From assembly GCA_029055875.1 (NCBI GenBank), contig JAIDCJ010000017.1, positions 1 through 54,563 on the forward strand: a stretch of 54,563 nt of DNA. The letters run 5' to 3'. Below the pieces are notes generated by a model. It searched no databases. It was not told the origin of the DNA and saw only the letters and a program-made list of their open reading frames with translations. Position 1 is the first letter of the stretch, and each line of letters opens with the position of its first letter. The DNA is from Clostridia bacterium (GTDB lineage: Bacteria > Bacillota > Clostridia > Christensenellales > Borkfalkiaceae). Shown here one piece after another: positions 8,538-16,630 of the stretch. The translations under genes and the position numbers were made by a program.

Positions 8538-8888
8538 TCAAAGAGCGGCTTTCGCCTTACCGCACAGGTCTGCGAACGCTTTTGCGTCGGTTACTGCGAG
8601 ATCTGCAAGCACTTTGCGGTTGAGTTCGATTCCCGCAACCTTGAGCCCGTGCATGAGCTTGGAATAGGAAAGACCGTTGAGTCTTGCGCCTGCGTTGATA
8701 CGCGCGATCCAAAGGCTACGCATATCGCGCTTTCTGTGCTTTCTTCCGATATAAGCATAGTTGAGCGATTTCATAACCGCTTCGCGTGCGATGCGGTAGT
8801 TCTTGCTCTTATTGCCGTAGTAGCCCTTTGCGAGCTTCAAAATTTTTCTGCGTTTCTTTACGCCGTTTACGCCTCTTTTAATACGCAT
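8538..8888 (-). CDS. rplT: 50S ribosomal protein L20
   Basis: A 116-residue protein with the classic L20 segments [37 protein letters not shown] and [14 protein letters not shown]. It is an early 23S rRNA-binding assembly protein. In Firmicutes it also represses its own operon by binding the infC leader. It is the third gene of infC-rpmI-rplT. Confidence 0.98.
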   Translation of the reverse strand: MRIKRGVNGVKKRRKILKLAKGYYGNKSKNYRIAREAVMKSLNYAYIGRKHRKRDMRSLWIARINAGARLNGLSYSKLMHGLKVAGIELNRKVLADLAVTDAKAFADLCGKAKAAL

Positions 8889-8903
8889 TGTCTGTTACCT
8901 CCG

Positions 8904-9104
8904 TTAGTCCTTGTAGGGAATCATCTTCTTGACGTTGTTCTCCTGCGCGGAAGAAACGAGCGTCGTCTGACGTAAATTTCTCTTTCTCTTTCTGTTCTTG
9001 GTTTCTGCCTTATGGTTCTTGCCGCCGTGAGGTCTATTTACCTTACCGCTGCCGGTGAGCCAAAAGCGTTTTTTAGAACCGCTGTGCGATTTCTGTTTCG
9101 GCAT
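8904..9104 (-). CDS. rpmI: 50S ribosomal protein L35
   Basis: A 66-residue basic protein beginning MPKQKSHSGSKKRFW, the usual L35 start. The five extra upstream residues in the open frame are not conserved and are excluded. It sits between infC and rplT as in most bacteria. Confidence 0.97.
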   Translation of the reverse strand: MPKQKSHSGSKKRFWLTGSGKVNRPHGGKNHKAETKNRKRKRNLRQTTLVSSAQENNVKKMIPYKD

Positions 9105-9141
9105 ATCTTTATCCTCCAAATATTTATCGAATTTAGTTTGC

Positions 9142-9657
9142 TTATTTCTTTGCGGGCGCGAGAATCATAATAATGTTCCGCCCTTCCATATTGATGGGTT
9201 TTTCAATGACGGCAATTTCCTGAAGCTTTTCAAAAAAGCCGTTCATTACGTCCTTCGCAAGCGAAGCGTGCGCCATCTGTCTGCCTCTGAGACGAATGGA
9301 AACCTTCACCTTGTTCCCCGCATCTAAGAACTTCGTTGCCTGTTTTGCCTTAACGTTCAAATCCCCGACGTCAATCGTCATGGAAAGCTGAACCTCTTTG
9401 AGCTCGACAACCTTTTGGTTCTTGCGGTTTTCCTTTTCCTTTTTCGCCTGCTCGAATTTGAACTTGCCGTAGTCCATAATCTTGCAAACGGGCGGAACTG
9501 CATTCGGTGAAATTTTCACGAGGTCGAGATTTTCGTCCTCAGCAAGGCGGAGCGCCTCTCTCGGAGTCATTACGCCGAGCATTTCGCCCGAAGAAGAAAT
9601 CACGCGGATTTCACGGTCACGGATATCACCATTCAACTGATTTTGCGGTTTAATAAT
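9142..9657 (-). CDS. infC: Translation initiation factor IF-3, probably starting at ATT
   Basis: About 171 residues with the IF-3 N-domain (GDIRDREIRVISSSGEMLGVM), the lysine-rich linker and the C-domain (LSMTIDVGDLNVKAKQATKFLDAGNKVKV). It binds the 30S subunit and monitors initiator tRNA and start codon. The open frame begins with GTG at 9663, but the Shine-Dalgarno GAGAGG abuts that GTG. The next in-frame codons ATT at 9657 and 9654 have proper spacing. AUU starts are well known for infC and allow IF-3 to repress its own translation. I place the start at ATT 9657; 9654 is equally possible. Confidence 0.93.
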   Translation of the reverse strand: MIKPQNQLNGDIRDREIRVISSSGEMLGVMTPREALRLAEDENLDLVKISPNAVPPVCKIMDYGKFKFEQAKKEKENRKNQKVVELKEVQLSMTIDVGDLNVKAKQATKFLDAGNKVKVSIRLRGRQMAHASLAKDVMNGFFEKLQEIAVIEKPINMEGRNIIMILAPAKK

Positions 9658-9668
9658 TTTCACCTCTC

Positions 9669-9801
9669 AAAAAAATAAACGGGTCGCACCAAGGCAACCC
9701 GTAGAAATTTTTCATACGCGAATACTCGCGTAATGTTCCGAAAAATATCGACCCGTTTCGCTCAAAGCAAATACGGAGAGAAGGGTTTACCTCTGCTTGA
9801 C
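9669..9801 (-). promoter_or_regulatory. infC operon leader with transcription attenuator (probable L20 leader)
   Basis: The 130-nt leader ends in a terminator: ACGGGT (9702-9697) and ACCCGT (9684-9679) on the minus strand, followed by TTATTTTTTT at the infC ribosome binding site. A second ACGGGT at 9756-9751 can pair with the same ACCCGT, giving a competing structure. The position and logic match the Firmicutes L20 autoregulatory leader, in which L20 promotes termination. I did not verify the L20-binding motif itself. Confidence 0.7.
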
Positions 9802-9807
9802 GGTATT

Positions 9808-9836
9808 ATTCTATCAAACCCCTCTCGGTTTGTCAA
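9808..9836 (-). promoter_or_regulatory. Promoter of infC-rpmI-rplT
   Basis: Minus-strand TTGACA (9836-9831) and TAGAAT (9813-9808), spaced 17 bp, just after the end of thrS. Confidence 0.85.
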
Positions 9837-9892
9837 CGAAATTTTGTACAAAATTGGAAAATATTTTCAAGATATTTGTCGAATTTTGTCGC

Positions 9893-11800
9893 TTAGAAAG
9901 TTTTCTTCGTATCGTTTTCGTCTTTCACCATGGCGAAGAATTTGTCTTTTTCCATGGCACCGATATCCCCCTCGCCGCGGCGGCGAACGGATACCGTAAG
10001 GTCTTCCACTTCCTTGTCGCCCACGATGAGCTTATAAGGCACTTTTTCAAGCTCGGCGTCGAGAATCTTTCTGCCGATTTTTTCTTTGCGCAAATCTGCC
10101 GAGGCGCGAAGTCCCATTGCGGACATTTCGGCAACGAGCTTTTCCGCATACTCTGCCGCGCGGTCGGTTACGGGAAGCACCTTCACCTGCTCGGGTGCAA
10201 GCCATACGGGGAACTTGCCCGCATAGTGCTCGATCAAAATACCGATAAAGCGTTCAATCGAACCGAACACCACGCGGTGAATCATAATCGGGCGGTGTTT
10301 CTGCCCGTCCTCGCCCACGTATTCGAGCTCAAAGCGTTGCGGCATCTGGAAATCGAGCTGAATGGTACCGCACTGCCAGGTACGTTTGATGCTGTCTTCC
10401 AAATGGAAGTCGATCTTCGGACCGTAGAATGCGCCGTCACCCTCGTTAATCGTATAGGGAAGCTTCAGATCGTCGAGCGCGGCTTTGAGCGCGTTTGTTG
10501 CCGCCTCCCAGTCTTCGTCGCTGCCCATGCTGTTATCGGGACGGGTAGAAAGCTCGACGTGGTATTTGAACCCAAACAAGGAATAAACCTCGTCGATAAT
10601 CCGCACGACGTTTTTAATTTCCGTCGTAATCTGCTCGGGAAGCATAAAGATATGTGCATCGTCCTGCGTGAAGCAGCGTACGCGCATGAGCCCGTGGAGC
10701 TGACCGCTCTTTTCGTGACGGTGCACGAGCCCGAGCTCGCCCATACGGATAGGTAAATCTTTATAGCTGTGCGGCGCAAGCTTATACACGAGCATACCAC
10801 CGGGACAATTCATGGGTTTTACCGCGCAGTCCTCGCCGTCGATTTTGGTCGTGTACATATTGTCCTTATAGTGATCCCAATGTCCCGAATTTTCCCATAG
10901 GTTACGCGTCATGATAATGGGCGTTTGTACCTCGACGTAGCCCTCGCGTCGGTGAATCTGACGCCAATAATCGATGAGGGTATTTTTGAGAATCATGCCG
11001 TTAGGCAGGAAGAACGGGAAACCCTTTCCCTCGTTCAAGAGCGCGAAAAGCTTGAGCTCTTTGCCGAGCTTGATATGGTCGCGCTTCTTTGCCTCTTCGA
11101 GCATTTCAAAGTATTCGTCCATCTCCTCTTTCTTGGCAAACGCCGTGCCGTAAATACGGGTGAGCATTTTCTTCTTTTCGTCGCCCCGCCAATACGCGCC
11201 CGCAATGGAAACGAGCTTGAACGCCTTAATTTTCCCCGTGGAAGGAAGGTGCGGGCCGCGGCATAAATCGGTAAACGCACCCTGTTTATAGAAAGAAATC
11301 TCCTCACCTTCGGGCAAGTCGTGAATGAGCTCGACCTTATAATTTTCATGGTATTTGCTCATGAGCGCAATCGCCTCTTCGCGGGGCATGGTGAACCGCT
11401 CAATAGGAAGATTGGACTTGATGATTTTCTTCATCTCCGCCTCTACCTTTGCAAAATCCTCCATTGTAATAGGCGTTTTGAAATCGACGTCGTAATAGAA
11501 GCCGTTTTCAATGACAGGCCCGATTGCGAGCTTACAGGTGGGATACACTGTTTTAAGTGCCTGTGCCAAAACGTGCGCGCAGGTGTGGCGGTAAACCTCC
11601 AATCCCTCCTTGTCTTTCAAGGTGACGATTTCGAGGCTGTCACCGTCTTTAAGCGGCGTAGTAAGGTCTTGCAATTTGCCGTTTACCTTTGCGGCAACTG
11701 CGGCGCGGGCAAGCCCTTCGGAAATTGCTTGCGCTGCACTCAATCCCGTAGCGTTCGCATCAAGTTCGAGCAAATCTCCGTTTTTTAACGTAATTTTCAT
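9893..11800 (-). CDS. thrS: Threonyl-tRNA synthetase
   Basis: A 635-residue class II synthetase. The domain order is TGS (residues 1-62), the second additional/editing domain with HTCAHVLAQAL and later YDVDF, the catalytic core with motif 2 (RMGELGLVHRHEKSGQLHGLMRVR) and zinc ligand Cys in AVKPMNCPGG, and the C-terminal anticodon-binding domain from about 535. It charges tRNA-Thr and edits mischarged Ser. GGGAGG precedes the ATG. Expression is controlled by the T-box upstream. A perfect 8-bp stem-loop (11813-11833) sits just before the ribosome binding site. Confidence 0.98.
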   Translation of the reverse strand: MKITLKNGDLLELDANATGLSAAQAISEGLARAAVAAKVNGKLQDLTTPLKDGDSLEIVTLKDKEGLEVYRHTCAHVLAQALKTVYPTCKLAIGPVIENGFYYDVDFKTPITMEDFAKVEAEMKKIIKSNLPIERFTMPREEAIALMSKYHENYKVELIHDLPEGEEISFYKQGAFTDLCRGPHLPSTGKIKAFKLVSIAGAYWRGDEKKKMLTRIYGTAFAKKEEMDEYFEMLEEAKKRDHIKLGKELKLFALLNEGKGFPFFLPNGMILKNTLIDYWRQIHRREGYVEVQTPIIMTRNLWENSGHWDHYKDNMYTTKIDGEDCAVKPMNCPGGMLVYKLAPHSYKDLPIRMGELGLVHRHEKSGQLHGLMRVRCFTQDDAHIFMLPEQITTEIKNVVRIIDEVYSLFGFKYHVELSTRPDNSMGSDEDWEAATNALKAALDDLKLPYTINEGDGAFYGPKIDFHLEDSIKRTWQCGTIQLDFQMPQRFELEYVGEDGQKHRPIMIHRVVFGSIERFIGILIEHYAGKFPVWLAPEQVKVLPVTDRAAEYAEKLVAEMSAMGLRASADLRKEKIGRKILDAELEKVPYKLIVGDKEVEDLTVSVRRRGEGDIGAMEKDKFFAMVKDENDTKKTF

Positions 11801-11812
11801 ACTTCCTCCCGT

Positions 11813-11833
11813 GTATTATGTCTGGCATAATAC
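11813..11833 (-). other. Stem-loop next to the thrS ribosome binding site
   Basis: GTATTATG and CATAATAC form a perfect 8-bp inverted repeat around a 5-nt loop between the T-box terminator and the GGGAGG of thrS. It is not part of the standard T-box and could affect mRNA stability or initiation. No T-tract follows, so it is not a terminator. Confidence 0.55.
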
Positions 11834-11851
11834 TATGTAATTTCTAAAATA

Positions 11852-12063
11852 ATAAAAAATACGCCCTAAAATTCCCGTTTTTCGGGAAATTTAAGGACGC
11901 AATAACTCGCGCGGTTCCACCTTAATTGCCGAACTACCCTTTCGGCCGCTCTTATGAAAATGGAATAAAATAAAGTGGTTTCACTTGTCCGTCTCGCTTT
12001 ACAAACCTTTCAGCCGAGGGTCTGCTCTCTGCAAAAGAGATACGGGGCTACTTGTCTTTAAGT
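11852..12063 (-). promoter_or_regulatory. T-box riboswitch controlling thrS
   Basis: The T-box sequence AGGTGGAACCGCG is at 11922-11910 on the minus strand. It is followed by a terminator formed by the CCCG-TTTTT-CGGG region (about 11863-11895) with a T-rich tail. Upstream stem I sequence includes GCTGAAAGGTTTG and, 3' of it, AAACCACTT. The latter could supply an ACC threonine specifier; I infer this from position and did not fold it. Uncharged tRNA-Thr would stabilise the antiterminator and switch on thrS. Confidence 0.9.
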
Positions 12064-12069
12064 ACTCCT

Positions 12070-12098
12070 ATTGTACGAAGTTTTTTGAAACTTGTCAA
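12070..12098 (-). promoter_or_regulatory. Promoter of the T-box/thrS transcript
   Basis: Minus-strand TTGACA (12098-12093) and TACAAT (12075-12070), spaced 17 bp. The -35 box overlaps the last codons of the YtxC-like gene. Confidence 0.85.
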
Positions 12099-12787
12099 GA
12101 GAATATCGCACGTTCCGCATAATATTTTTGTAAAAAATCGTCTATACCCTCTTCTACTTCGCCGAGGCAATACACAAAACCTGCATCGGACAGCATGATT
12201 TCCGTTTCGGTATCCTCCTCGCCCGTAAGGCGGCTGCGTTTGAGCGGGATAAAGTTTTCGCCGAACACGGTATTCCCTTTCAAGTATATTTTGTTCCTGC
12301 TCTCCCCCACAAGGAATTCGCAGAACTTTTTCAGATCGCCCGTGCCGAACCCGTCGGGAACGTAGCTTGCGATCTTCTCCCATTTTTCCTGAAGCGCGGT
12401 AAGACGGAAATGAAAAATACCGTCCACCGTGTATTCCGATTTTTTTCCGATTTTACGGCAGATATAATTGGTATCGCTGTCGTAATCGGCGGCAATGAGT
12501 GCGGCGCAGAGCAGCTTTTTCTCACGCTTGCCCAAACAAACGTTAAGTCTATCCCGCAGAAACTCGTATTTATAGCCGATTCCGATGACTTCCGCGATTT
12601 TTTCAACGATTGCTTTGCGCACGGCATCACAAGGCTCTTGAAGGCGCACGATAAGCACGGCGCGCTCTTCGCCGAATAAAAGCTCCCCGCTTCCGCCGCT
12701 GGACAGCAGGACTTCGGAGAGCACGTTATACAGATAGGTAATATATAGACTGCGGTCTTTTCGCTCAGATACGGTGATTTGTTCCAC
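12095..12787 (-). CDS. YtxC-like putative sporulation protein (start uncertain)
   Basis: An open frame with about 230 residues if begun at GTG 12787. The segment YTVDGIFHFRLTALQEKWEKI resembles the IDGFITFRL region of YtxC-family proteins, and ytxC lies next to thrS in many Clostridia and Bacilli. Function is unknown beyond a presumed sporulation role. No ATG exists in frame between the leuS start and this GTG. A good AAAGAGG is seen at 12844-12838, but the frame after it offers only an ATA (12823), and the GTG at 12787 lacks good spacing. Either the start is non-canonical or the 5' end is damaged. It is divergent from leuS. Confidence 0.55.
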   Translation of the reverse strand: MEQITVSERKDRSLYITYLYNVLSEVLLSSGGSGELLFGEERAVLIVRLQEPCDAVRKAIVEKIAEVIGIGYKYEFLRDRLNVCLGKREKKLLCAALIAADYDSDTNYICRKIGKKSEYTVDGIFHFRLTALQEKWEKIASYVPDGFGTGDLKKFCEFLVGESRNKIYLKGNTVFGENFIPLKRSRLTGEEDTETEIMLSDAGFVYCLGEVEEGIDDFLQKYYAERAIFS

Positions 12788-12875
12788 AAACTTATTGTAT
12801 GCCTTAAATTGCGATTTATTTATGGAAGCGAAAAAAACCTCTTTCTGAGAGAAAAAGTTGAGCCGTGACGAATGC

Positions 12876-12904
12876 TTGACTTTATTTTTGCTATCGTGTA
12901 AAAT
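12876..12904 (+). promoter_or_regulatory. Promoter of leuS
   Basis: TTGACT (12876-12881) and TAAAAT (12899-12904) with a 17-bp spacer; the ATG follows at 12936 after an AGAGG ribosome binding site. No T-box is seen in this short leader. Confidence 0.85.
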
Positions 12905-12935
12905 ATTGGAAAGATTTGAAAAGAGGTTATTTCCT

Positions 12936-15368
12936 ATGGACGTAAAATCGGTAGAACAGAAATGGCAAGCCCGTTGGGAGAAATCGAAGCTCAACCAGTT
13001 CGACAAAAAAGCAACGGACAAACCTAAGCACTACGTGCTCGAAATGTTCTCCTATCCCTCCGGCGCGAAGCTCCACGTCGGGCATTGGTACAACTACGGT
13101 CCGACCGACTCGTATGCACGCTTCAAGCGTATGCAGGGCTACAACGTATTCCAGCCCATGGGGTTCGATGCGTTCGGGCTCCCTGCCGAGAACTACGCCA
13201 TCAAGACGGGCGTACACCCCAAAGACTCCACCGAAAAGAATATCGAAACGATGGAAGGTCAGCTCAAAGCAATGGGCGCCATGTTCGATTGGTCGGCGGA
13301 AATTAAAACGTGTGAAGAGAGCTACTATAAATGGACGCAATGGATGTTCCTTGCGCTCTATAAAAAAGGACTCGCCTACCGCAAAGAAGCGCCCGTAAAC
13401 TGGTGCCCTTCCTGCAAGACGGTACTCGCAAACGAGCAAGTTGAAGGCGGCGTATGCGAACGCTGCGGCACGGAAGTTACCCGCAAAAATCTCACGCAAT
13501 GGTTCTTCAAAATTACCGAATATGCCGACGAGCTCCTCACGGGCTTAGACGGACTCAACTGGCCCGAAAAAACAAAGAATATGCAGCGCAACTGGATTGG
13601 AAAATCCACGGGCTGCGAGATAGAATTTGAATGCGAGAACGGCGAAAAGATCCGCGTATTTACTACACGGTGCGATACGGTATTCGGCGTCACTTACGTA
13701 GTACTTGCACCCGAACACCCTCTCGCGCTTTCGCTCACGAAACCCGAGCAAAGAGCGGCCGTCGAGAATTATATCGAATATGCAGCCAAGGCAACCGAAA
13801 TCGACCGTCTCTCTTCTACCCGCGAAAAAACGGGCGTATTTACGGGTTCCTACTGTACGAACCCCGTAAACGGCAAAAAAGTTCCCATATACCTTGCAGA
13901 CTATGTGCTTGCAAGCTACGGCACGGGCGCAGTAATGGCTGTTCCCGCGCACGACGAACGCGACTTTGCCTTTGCGACGAAGTACGGACTTCCCATTGTG
14001 AAAACCATTGAATCGAGAAACGGCGAAACCAAACTCCCCTTCTGCGAGGACGGTATTGTAATCGGCTCTATCGATTTCGACGGTTTGTACGGCGAAGAGG
14101 CCCGCGAAGCGATTGCGGCGCACATCGCTAAATCTGCAAAGGGCGGCAAAAAAGTGAACTACCGTTTGCGCGACTGGCTGGTTTCCCGCCAGCGGTATTG
14201 GGGCGCGCCCATTCCCGTCGTGCACTGTCCGAAGTGCGGTGCGGTACCCGTTCCCGAATCCGATTTGCCCGTAAAACTCCCCTACGACGTAGAGTTTAAG
14301 CCGGACGGCAAATCCCCCCTCGCAAATCACGAAAAATTCATGCACACGACTTGCCCCGAATGCGGCAGCGAAGCCGAGCGCGATCCCGATACACTCGACA
14401 CGTTCGTATGTTCGAGCTGGTATTATCTCCGTTATGCGGATCCGAACAATACCAATGCGCCCTTCGATAAAAACACCGTAAACAAGCTCCTGCCCGTGGA
14501 CACCTACGTCGGCGGCGCAGAACACGCCTGCATGCACCTCTTATATGCGCGTTTCCTGACTAAGGCGCTCCGCGATATGGGTTACCTCAGTTTCGACGAG
14601 CCCTTCCTCCGTCTCGTACATCAAGGCGTCATTTTAGGGCCGGACGGCAACCGCATGAGCAAATCCCACGGAAACGTGGTATCTCCTGACGAATACGTGG
14701 AAAAGTACGGTTCGGACGCGTTCCGCCTCTATCTCATGTTCGGCTTCTCCTATACGGAGGGCGGGCCTTGGAACGACGACGGCATTAAAGCGATTGCGAA
14801 GTTCCTTGACCGTGTGGAAAAAATCGTTCTGAAAACTGCGGAAATCAAAGCAGAGAAAAGCGAGCTGTACGGTGCGGAAGAAAAAGCACTCGATTATGCG
14901 CGGAATTATGCTATTTCCCGCGTGACGCGCGATATGGAAACCTTCTCGTTTAATACTGCAATCGCGCGCCTTATGGAGCTTTTGAACGCCGTATATAAAT
15001 ATGACGCGCTCGCAGAAAAGAACCTTGCCCTTTTGAAAGAAACGGTAAAAGATTTTGTGCTTTTGCTCGCGCCCTGTGCGCCCCACGTCTCGGAAGAGCT
15101 GTGGGAAATACTCGGCGAAAAGAATTCGGTATTCTTGCAGTCTTTCCCCAAGGAAGACCCCGCCGCGCTCGCGCTTGATGAAAAGGAATACGCCGTGCAA
15201 ATCAACAGTAAAATCGTTTGCAAAGCCATGCTCCCCGCAAAAGGCGAAAATGCCGAAATTGAAGCAGCAGCCCGCGCGCTTGCGGAAATTTCCACCCAGC
15301 TTGAGGGTAAGACGGTAGCAAAGTGCATCGTCGTTCCCGGGCGGCTTGTAAACTTTATCGTCAAATAA
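12936..15368 (+). CDS. leuS: Leucyl-tRNA synthetase
   Basis: An 810-residue class I synthetase. The HIGH-type motif is HVGH in [19 protein letters not shown], and the KMSKS-type motif is RMSKS near residue 573. A zinc-ribbon insert ([22 protein letters not shown]) lies at about 158-180, and the CP1 editing domain at about 220-410 includes the aspartate-rich [11 protein letters not shown]. It attaches Leu to tRNA-Leu. The start at 12936 was chosen over the in-frame ATG at 12858 because the promoter lies between them. Confidence 0.98.
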   Translation: MDVKSVEQKWQARWEKSKLNQFDKKATDKPKHYVLEMFSYPSGAKLHVGHWYNYGPTDSYARFKRMQGYNVFQPMGFDAFGLPAENYAIKTGVHPKDSTEKNIETMEGQLKAMGAMFDWSAEIKTCEESYYKWTQWMFLALYKKGLAYRKEAPVNWCPSCKTVLANEQVEGGVCERCGTEVTRKNLTQWFFKITEYADELLTGLDGLNWPEKTKNMQRNWIGKSTGCEIEFECENGEKIRVFTTRCDTVFGVTYVVLAPEHPLALSLTKPEQRAAVENYIEYAAKATEIDRLSSTREKTGVFTGSYCTNPVNGKKVPIYLADYVLASYGTGAVMAVPAHDERDFAFATKYGLPIVKTIESRNGETKLPFCEDGIVIGSIDFDGLYGEEAREAIAAHIAKSAKGGKKVNYRLRDWLVSRQRYWGAPIPVVHCPKCGAVPVPESDLPVKLPYDVEFKPDGKSPLANHEKFMHTTCPECGSEAERDPDTLDTFVCSSWYYLRYADPNNTNAPFDKNTVNKLLPVDTYVGGAEHACMHLLYARFLTKALRDMGYLSFDEPFLRLVHQGVILGPDGNRMSKSHGNVVSPDEYVEKYGSDAFRLYLMFGFSYTEGGPWNDDGIKAIAKFLDRVEKIVLKTAEIKAEKSELYGAEEKALDYARNYAISRVTRDMETFSFNTAIARLMELLNAVYKYDALAEKNLALLKETVKDFVLLLAPCAPHVSEELWEILGEKNSVFLQSFPKEDPAALALDEKEYAVQINSKIVCKAMLPAKGENAEIEAAARALAEISTQLEGKTVAKCIVVPGRLVNFIVK

Positions 15369-15394
15369 TTTGTAATGAAATAAACAAACTCACC

Positions 15395-15506
15395 CTTACG
15401 GGGTATATCATTGAGATAAAAAGCAAGGAAAGATAATCCATCTTTTCTTGCTTTTATATTACAGGTTTGCTATAATGAAATTACGATAAACGGTAATTTA
15501 GCGGGG
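15395..15506 (+). repeat. 5' module of gene cassette 1 (hairpin, promoter, leader)
   Basis: Homologous, in the same order, to 44886-44782 on the minus strand. The first 35 nt (15395-15429) match without gaps at 28 positions. Then comes hairpin A (15418-15455, AAGCAAGG...CTTGCTTTT), TTTGCTATAAT (11 of 11 identical), seven variable bases, and a 23-nt leader block (15484-15506) identical at 20 positions and ending in a ribosome binding site. It starts 27 nt after the leuS stop; hairpin A probably also terminates leuS. Confidence 0.85.
15448..15476 (+). promoter_or_regulatory. Cassette 1 promoter
   Basis: TTGCTT (15448-15453), 17-bp spacer, and extended -10 TGCTATAAT. The -35 box lies within the descending arm of hairpin A. 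The same hexamers and spacing occur in cassette 2. Confidence 0.8.
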
Positions 15507-15515
15507 GCTCATTTA

Positions 15516-15917
15516 ATGAAAAAAGTATTTGTAACAATATTGGTTTGTTTAATGGCTATTTTAACTTTAACATTGACTGCTTGCGGTGATGACGAGAACG
15601 GCACTTATTATCCAACTAATGGGGAAATGAAAACAAATCTTGAAAACGGCGGTTATACTGTAACCGTTACAACCGATTTAGGGGATAAAAATGGTACACT
15701 CCTTTCTGCATTAAAAGATAATGAATATATTGAGTTTTATTGGCTTGATAATGCCGAAGATTGCGAATATTTTTATAATCTTTTAGAAGAAAATCACGCT
15801 AATTATAATTCATTAGTTCAAATTGAAAACGACGAAAAGTTTGGAAATATCGTTTATTGCGGAACGGAAAATGCAATAAGCATATCGGGAATTAAGGTGA
15901 TTAAAATTAAGGTTTAG
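15516..15917 (+). CDS. Small lipoprotein of unknown function (cassette cargo)
   Basis: A 133-residue secreted lipoprotein: a Lys-containing N-terminus, a hydrophobic signal (residues 5-21) and the lipobox LTAC with Cys23 as the lipidation site. The mature part is acidic, with an alternating Tyr/Asn/Glu-rich stretch (NAEDCEYFYNLLEENHANYN) and three Cys. I recognise no family. It is clearly more AT-rich than leuS and the genes that follow. It has its own promoter and RBS (GGGGG) and lies between cassette modules that are shared with the methyltransferase gene at 43974-44771, which points to acquisition as a cassette. Confidence 0.8.
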   Translation: MKKVFVTILVCLMAILTLTLTACGDDENGTYYPTNGEMKTNLENGGYTVTVTTDLGDKNGTLLSALKDNEYIEFYWLDNAEDCEYFYNLLEENHANYNSLVQIENDEKFGNIVYCGTENAISISGIKVIKIKV

Positions 15918-15918
15918 T

Positions 15919-16017
15919 TTCTAAATTTCAATCCATCTCTCTAAGTATTAGAAAATATAGCCCACTATACTTCGCTTGCAAAGATAGCGGGCTATTTGTT
16001 TATCTACAAGAAAATGC
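15919..16017 (+). repeat. 3' module of gene cassette 1 with 37-nt hairpin B
   Basis: Begins one base after the lipoprotein stop codon and aligns with 43969-43875 on the minus strand. A 39-nt stretch is about two-thirds identical. Hairpin B (15958-15994; TAGCCCACTAT/ATAGCGGGCTA) is 31 of 37 identical, followed by a weaker match through TTTGTTTATCTACAAGAAAAT. Hairpin B probably serves as the terminator of the cargo gene. Confidence 0.8.
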
Positions 16018-16033
16018 CAATAATATGCACCCT

Positions 16034-16630
16034 TTATTGGGAGAGTTTTTCTTGTTCTTCCGTTTTGGGGTAAAATACGATGTTTGCATCAATAAGGCGC
16101 AAATATCGGTTCCGTTTCGCGCGGAGAACGGCGCGTTCCAAAAAGAACAAATCTACCGCTTCCCACAAGAATACCCAAGCGAAAATATCGATCGCTTCGG
16201 AAAATACAGGAAGCTTTTCAAATACGGCAAGCGTAATAACGACGGTTAGTGCAACAATTCCGATAATCGCCATAATAAGCGAAATCCAAGCGTTTCGACG
16301 CAAATCTCTGCGGTTTTCCTCATAGTGCCGTTTATAATACTCTTTGAGTGCGGCGCTATATCCCTCTTGCTTCTCTTCCGTAATACAGTCGCTATAAATA
16401 TTCAGGCGGATAGGTTCGGCAGGTAAAAATGCCCGTGCGCTCTCTTCCAAGAACTCCGCGACTTCCGAGCTCACCGTCGGACGCCTGCCAACCGAGAAAT
16501 CGGAAAGAAAATCTTCGTCACTCATCACGGTCATTTCAATCACCGCACGCCCTTCTTCGTCGCGCTCTACCTCCTCGCGATGCAAACGGGCATCCATATT
16601 CTTTTTCAATTCTTTAATTGACTTTATCAT
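16034..16630 (-). CDS. Two-helix membrane protein of unknown function
   Basis: A 198-residue protein. Residues 1-115 are charged and soluble, with a Glu/Arg-rich segment before the membrane. Two hydrophobic helices follow at about 118-138 (ISLIMAIIGIVALTVVITLAV) and 145-162 (IDIFAWVFLWEAVDLFFL), then a basic then acidic tail. I recognise no family. It starts within the last codons of the RimK-like gene (4-nt overlap, GGAGA ribosome binding site), so the two are coupled and may act together. Confidence 0.75.
   Translation of the reverse strand: MIKSIKELKKNMDARLHREEVERDEEGRAVIEMTVMSDEDFLSDFSVGRRPTVSSEVAEFLEESARAFLPAEPIRLNIYSDCITEEKQEGYSAALKEYYKRHYEENRRDLRRNAWISLIMAIIGIVALTVVITLAVFEKLPVFSEAIDIFAWVFLWEAVDLFFLERAVLRAKRNRYLRLIDANIVFYPKTEEQEKLSQ

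Noticed and set aside
15958..16010. Hairpin B considered as an integron attC site
   Set aside because: The paired R' and R'' core boxes (GTTRRRY / RYYYAAC) are not conserved between the two copies, and no integron integrase is in the window.
16003..16010. TCTACAAG near the cassette 1 end, and TCTACAA at 43963, as links to the TTCTACAA repeats by the tRNA-Ser
   Set aside because: A 7-mer is expected several times by chance in 54 kb; only the clustered repeats at 54270-54429 stand out.
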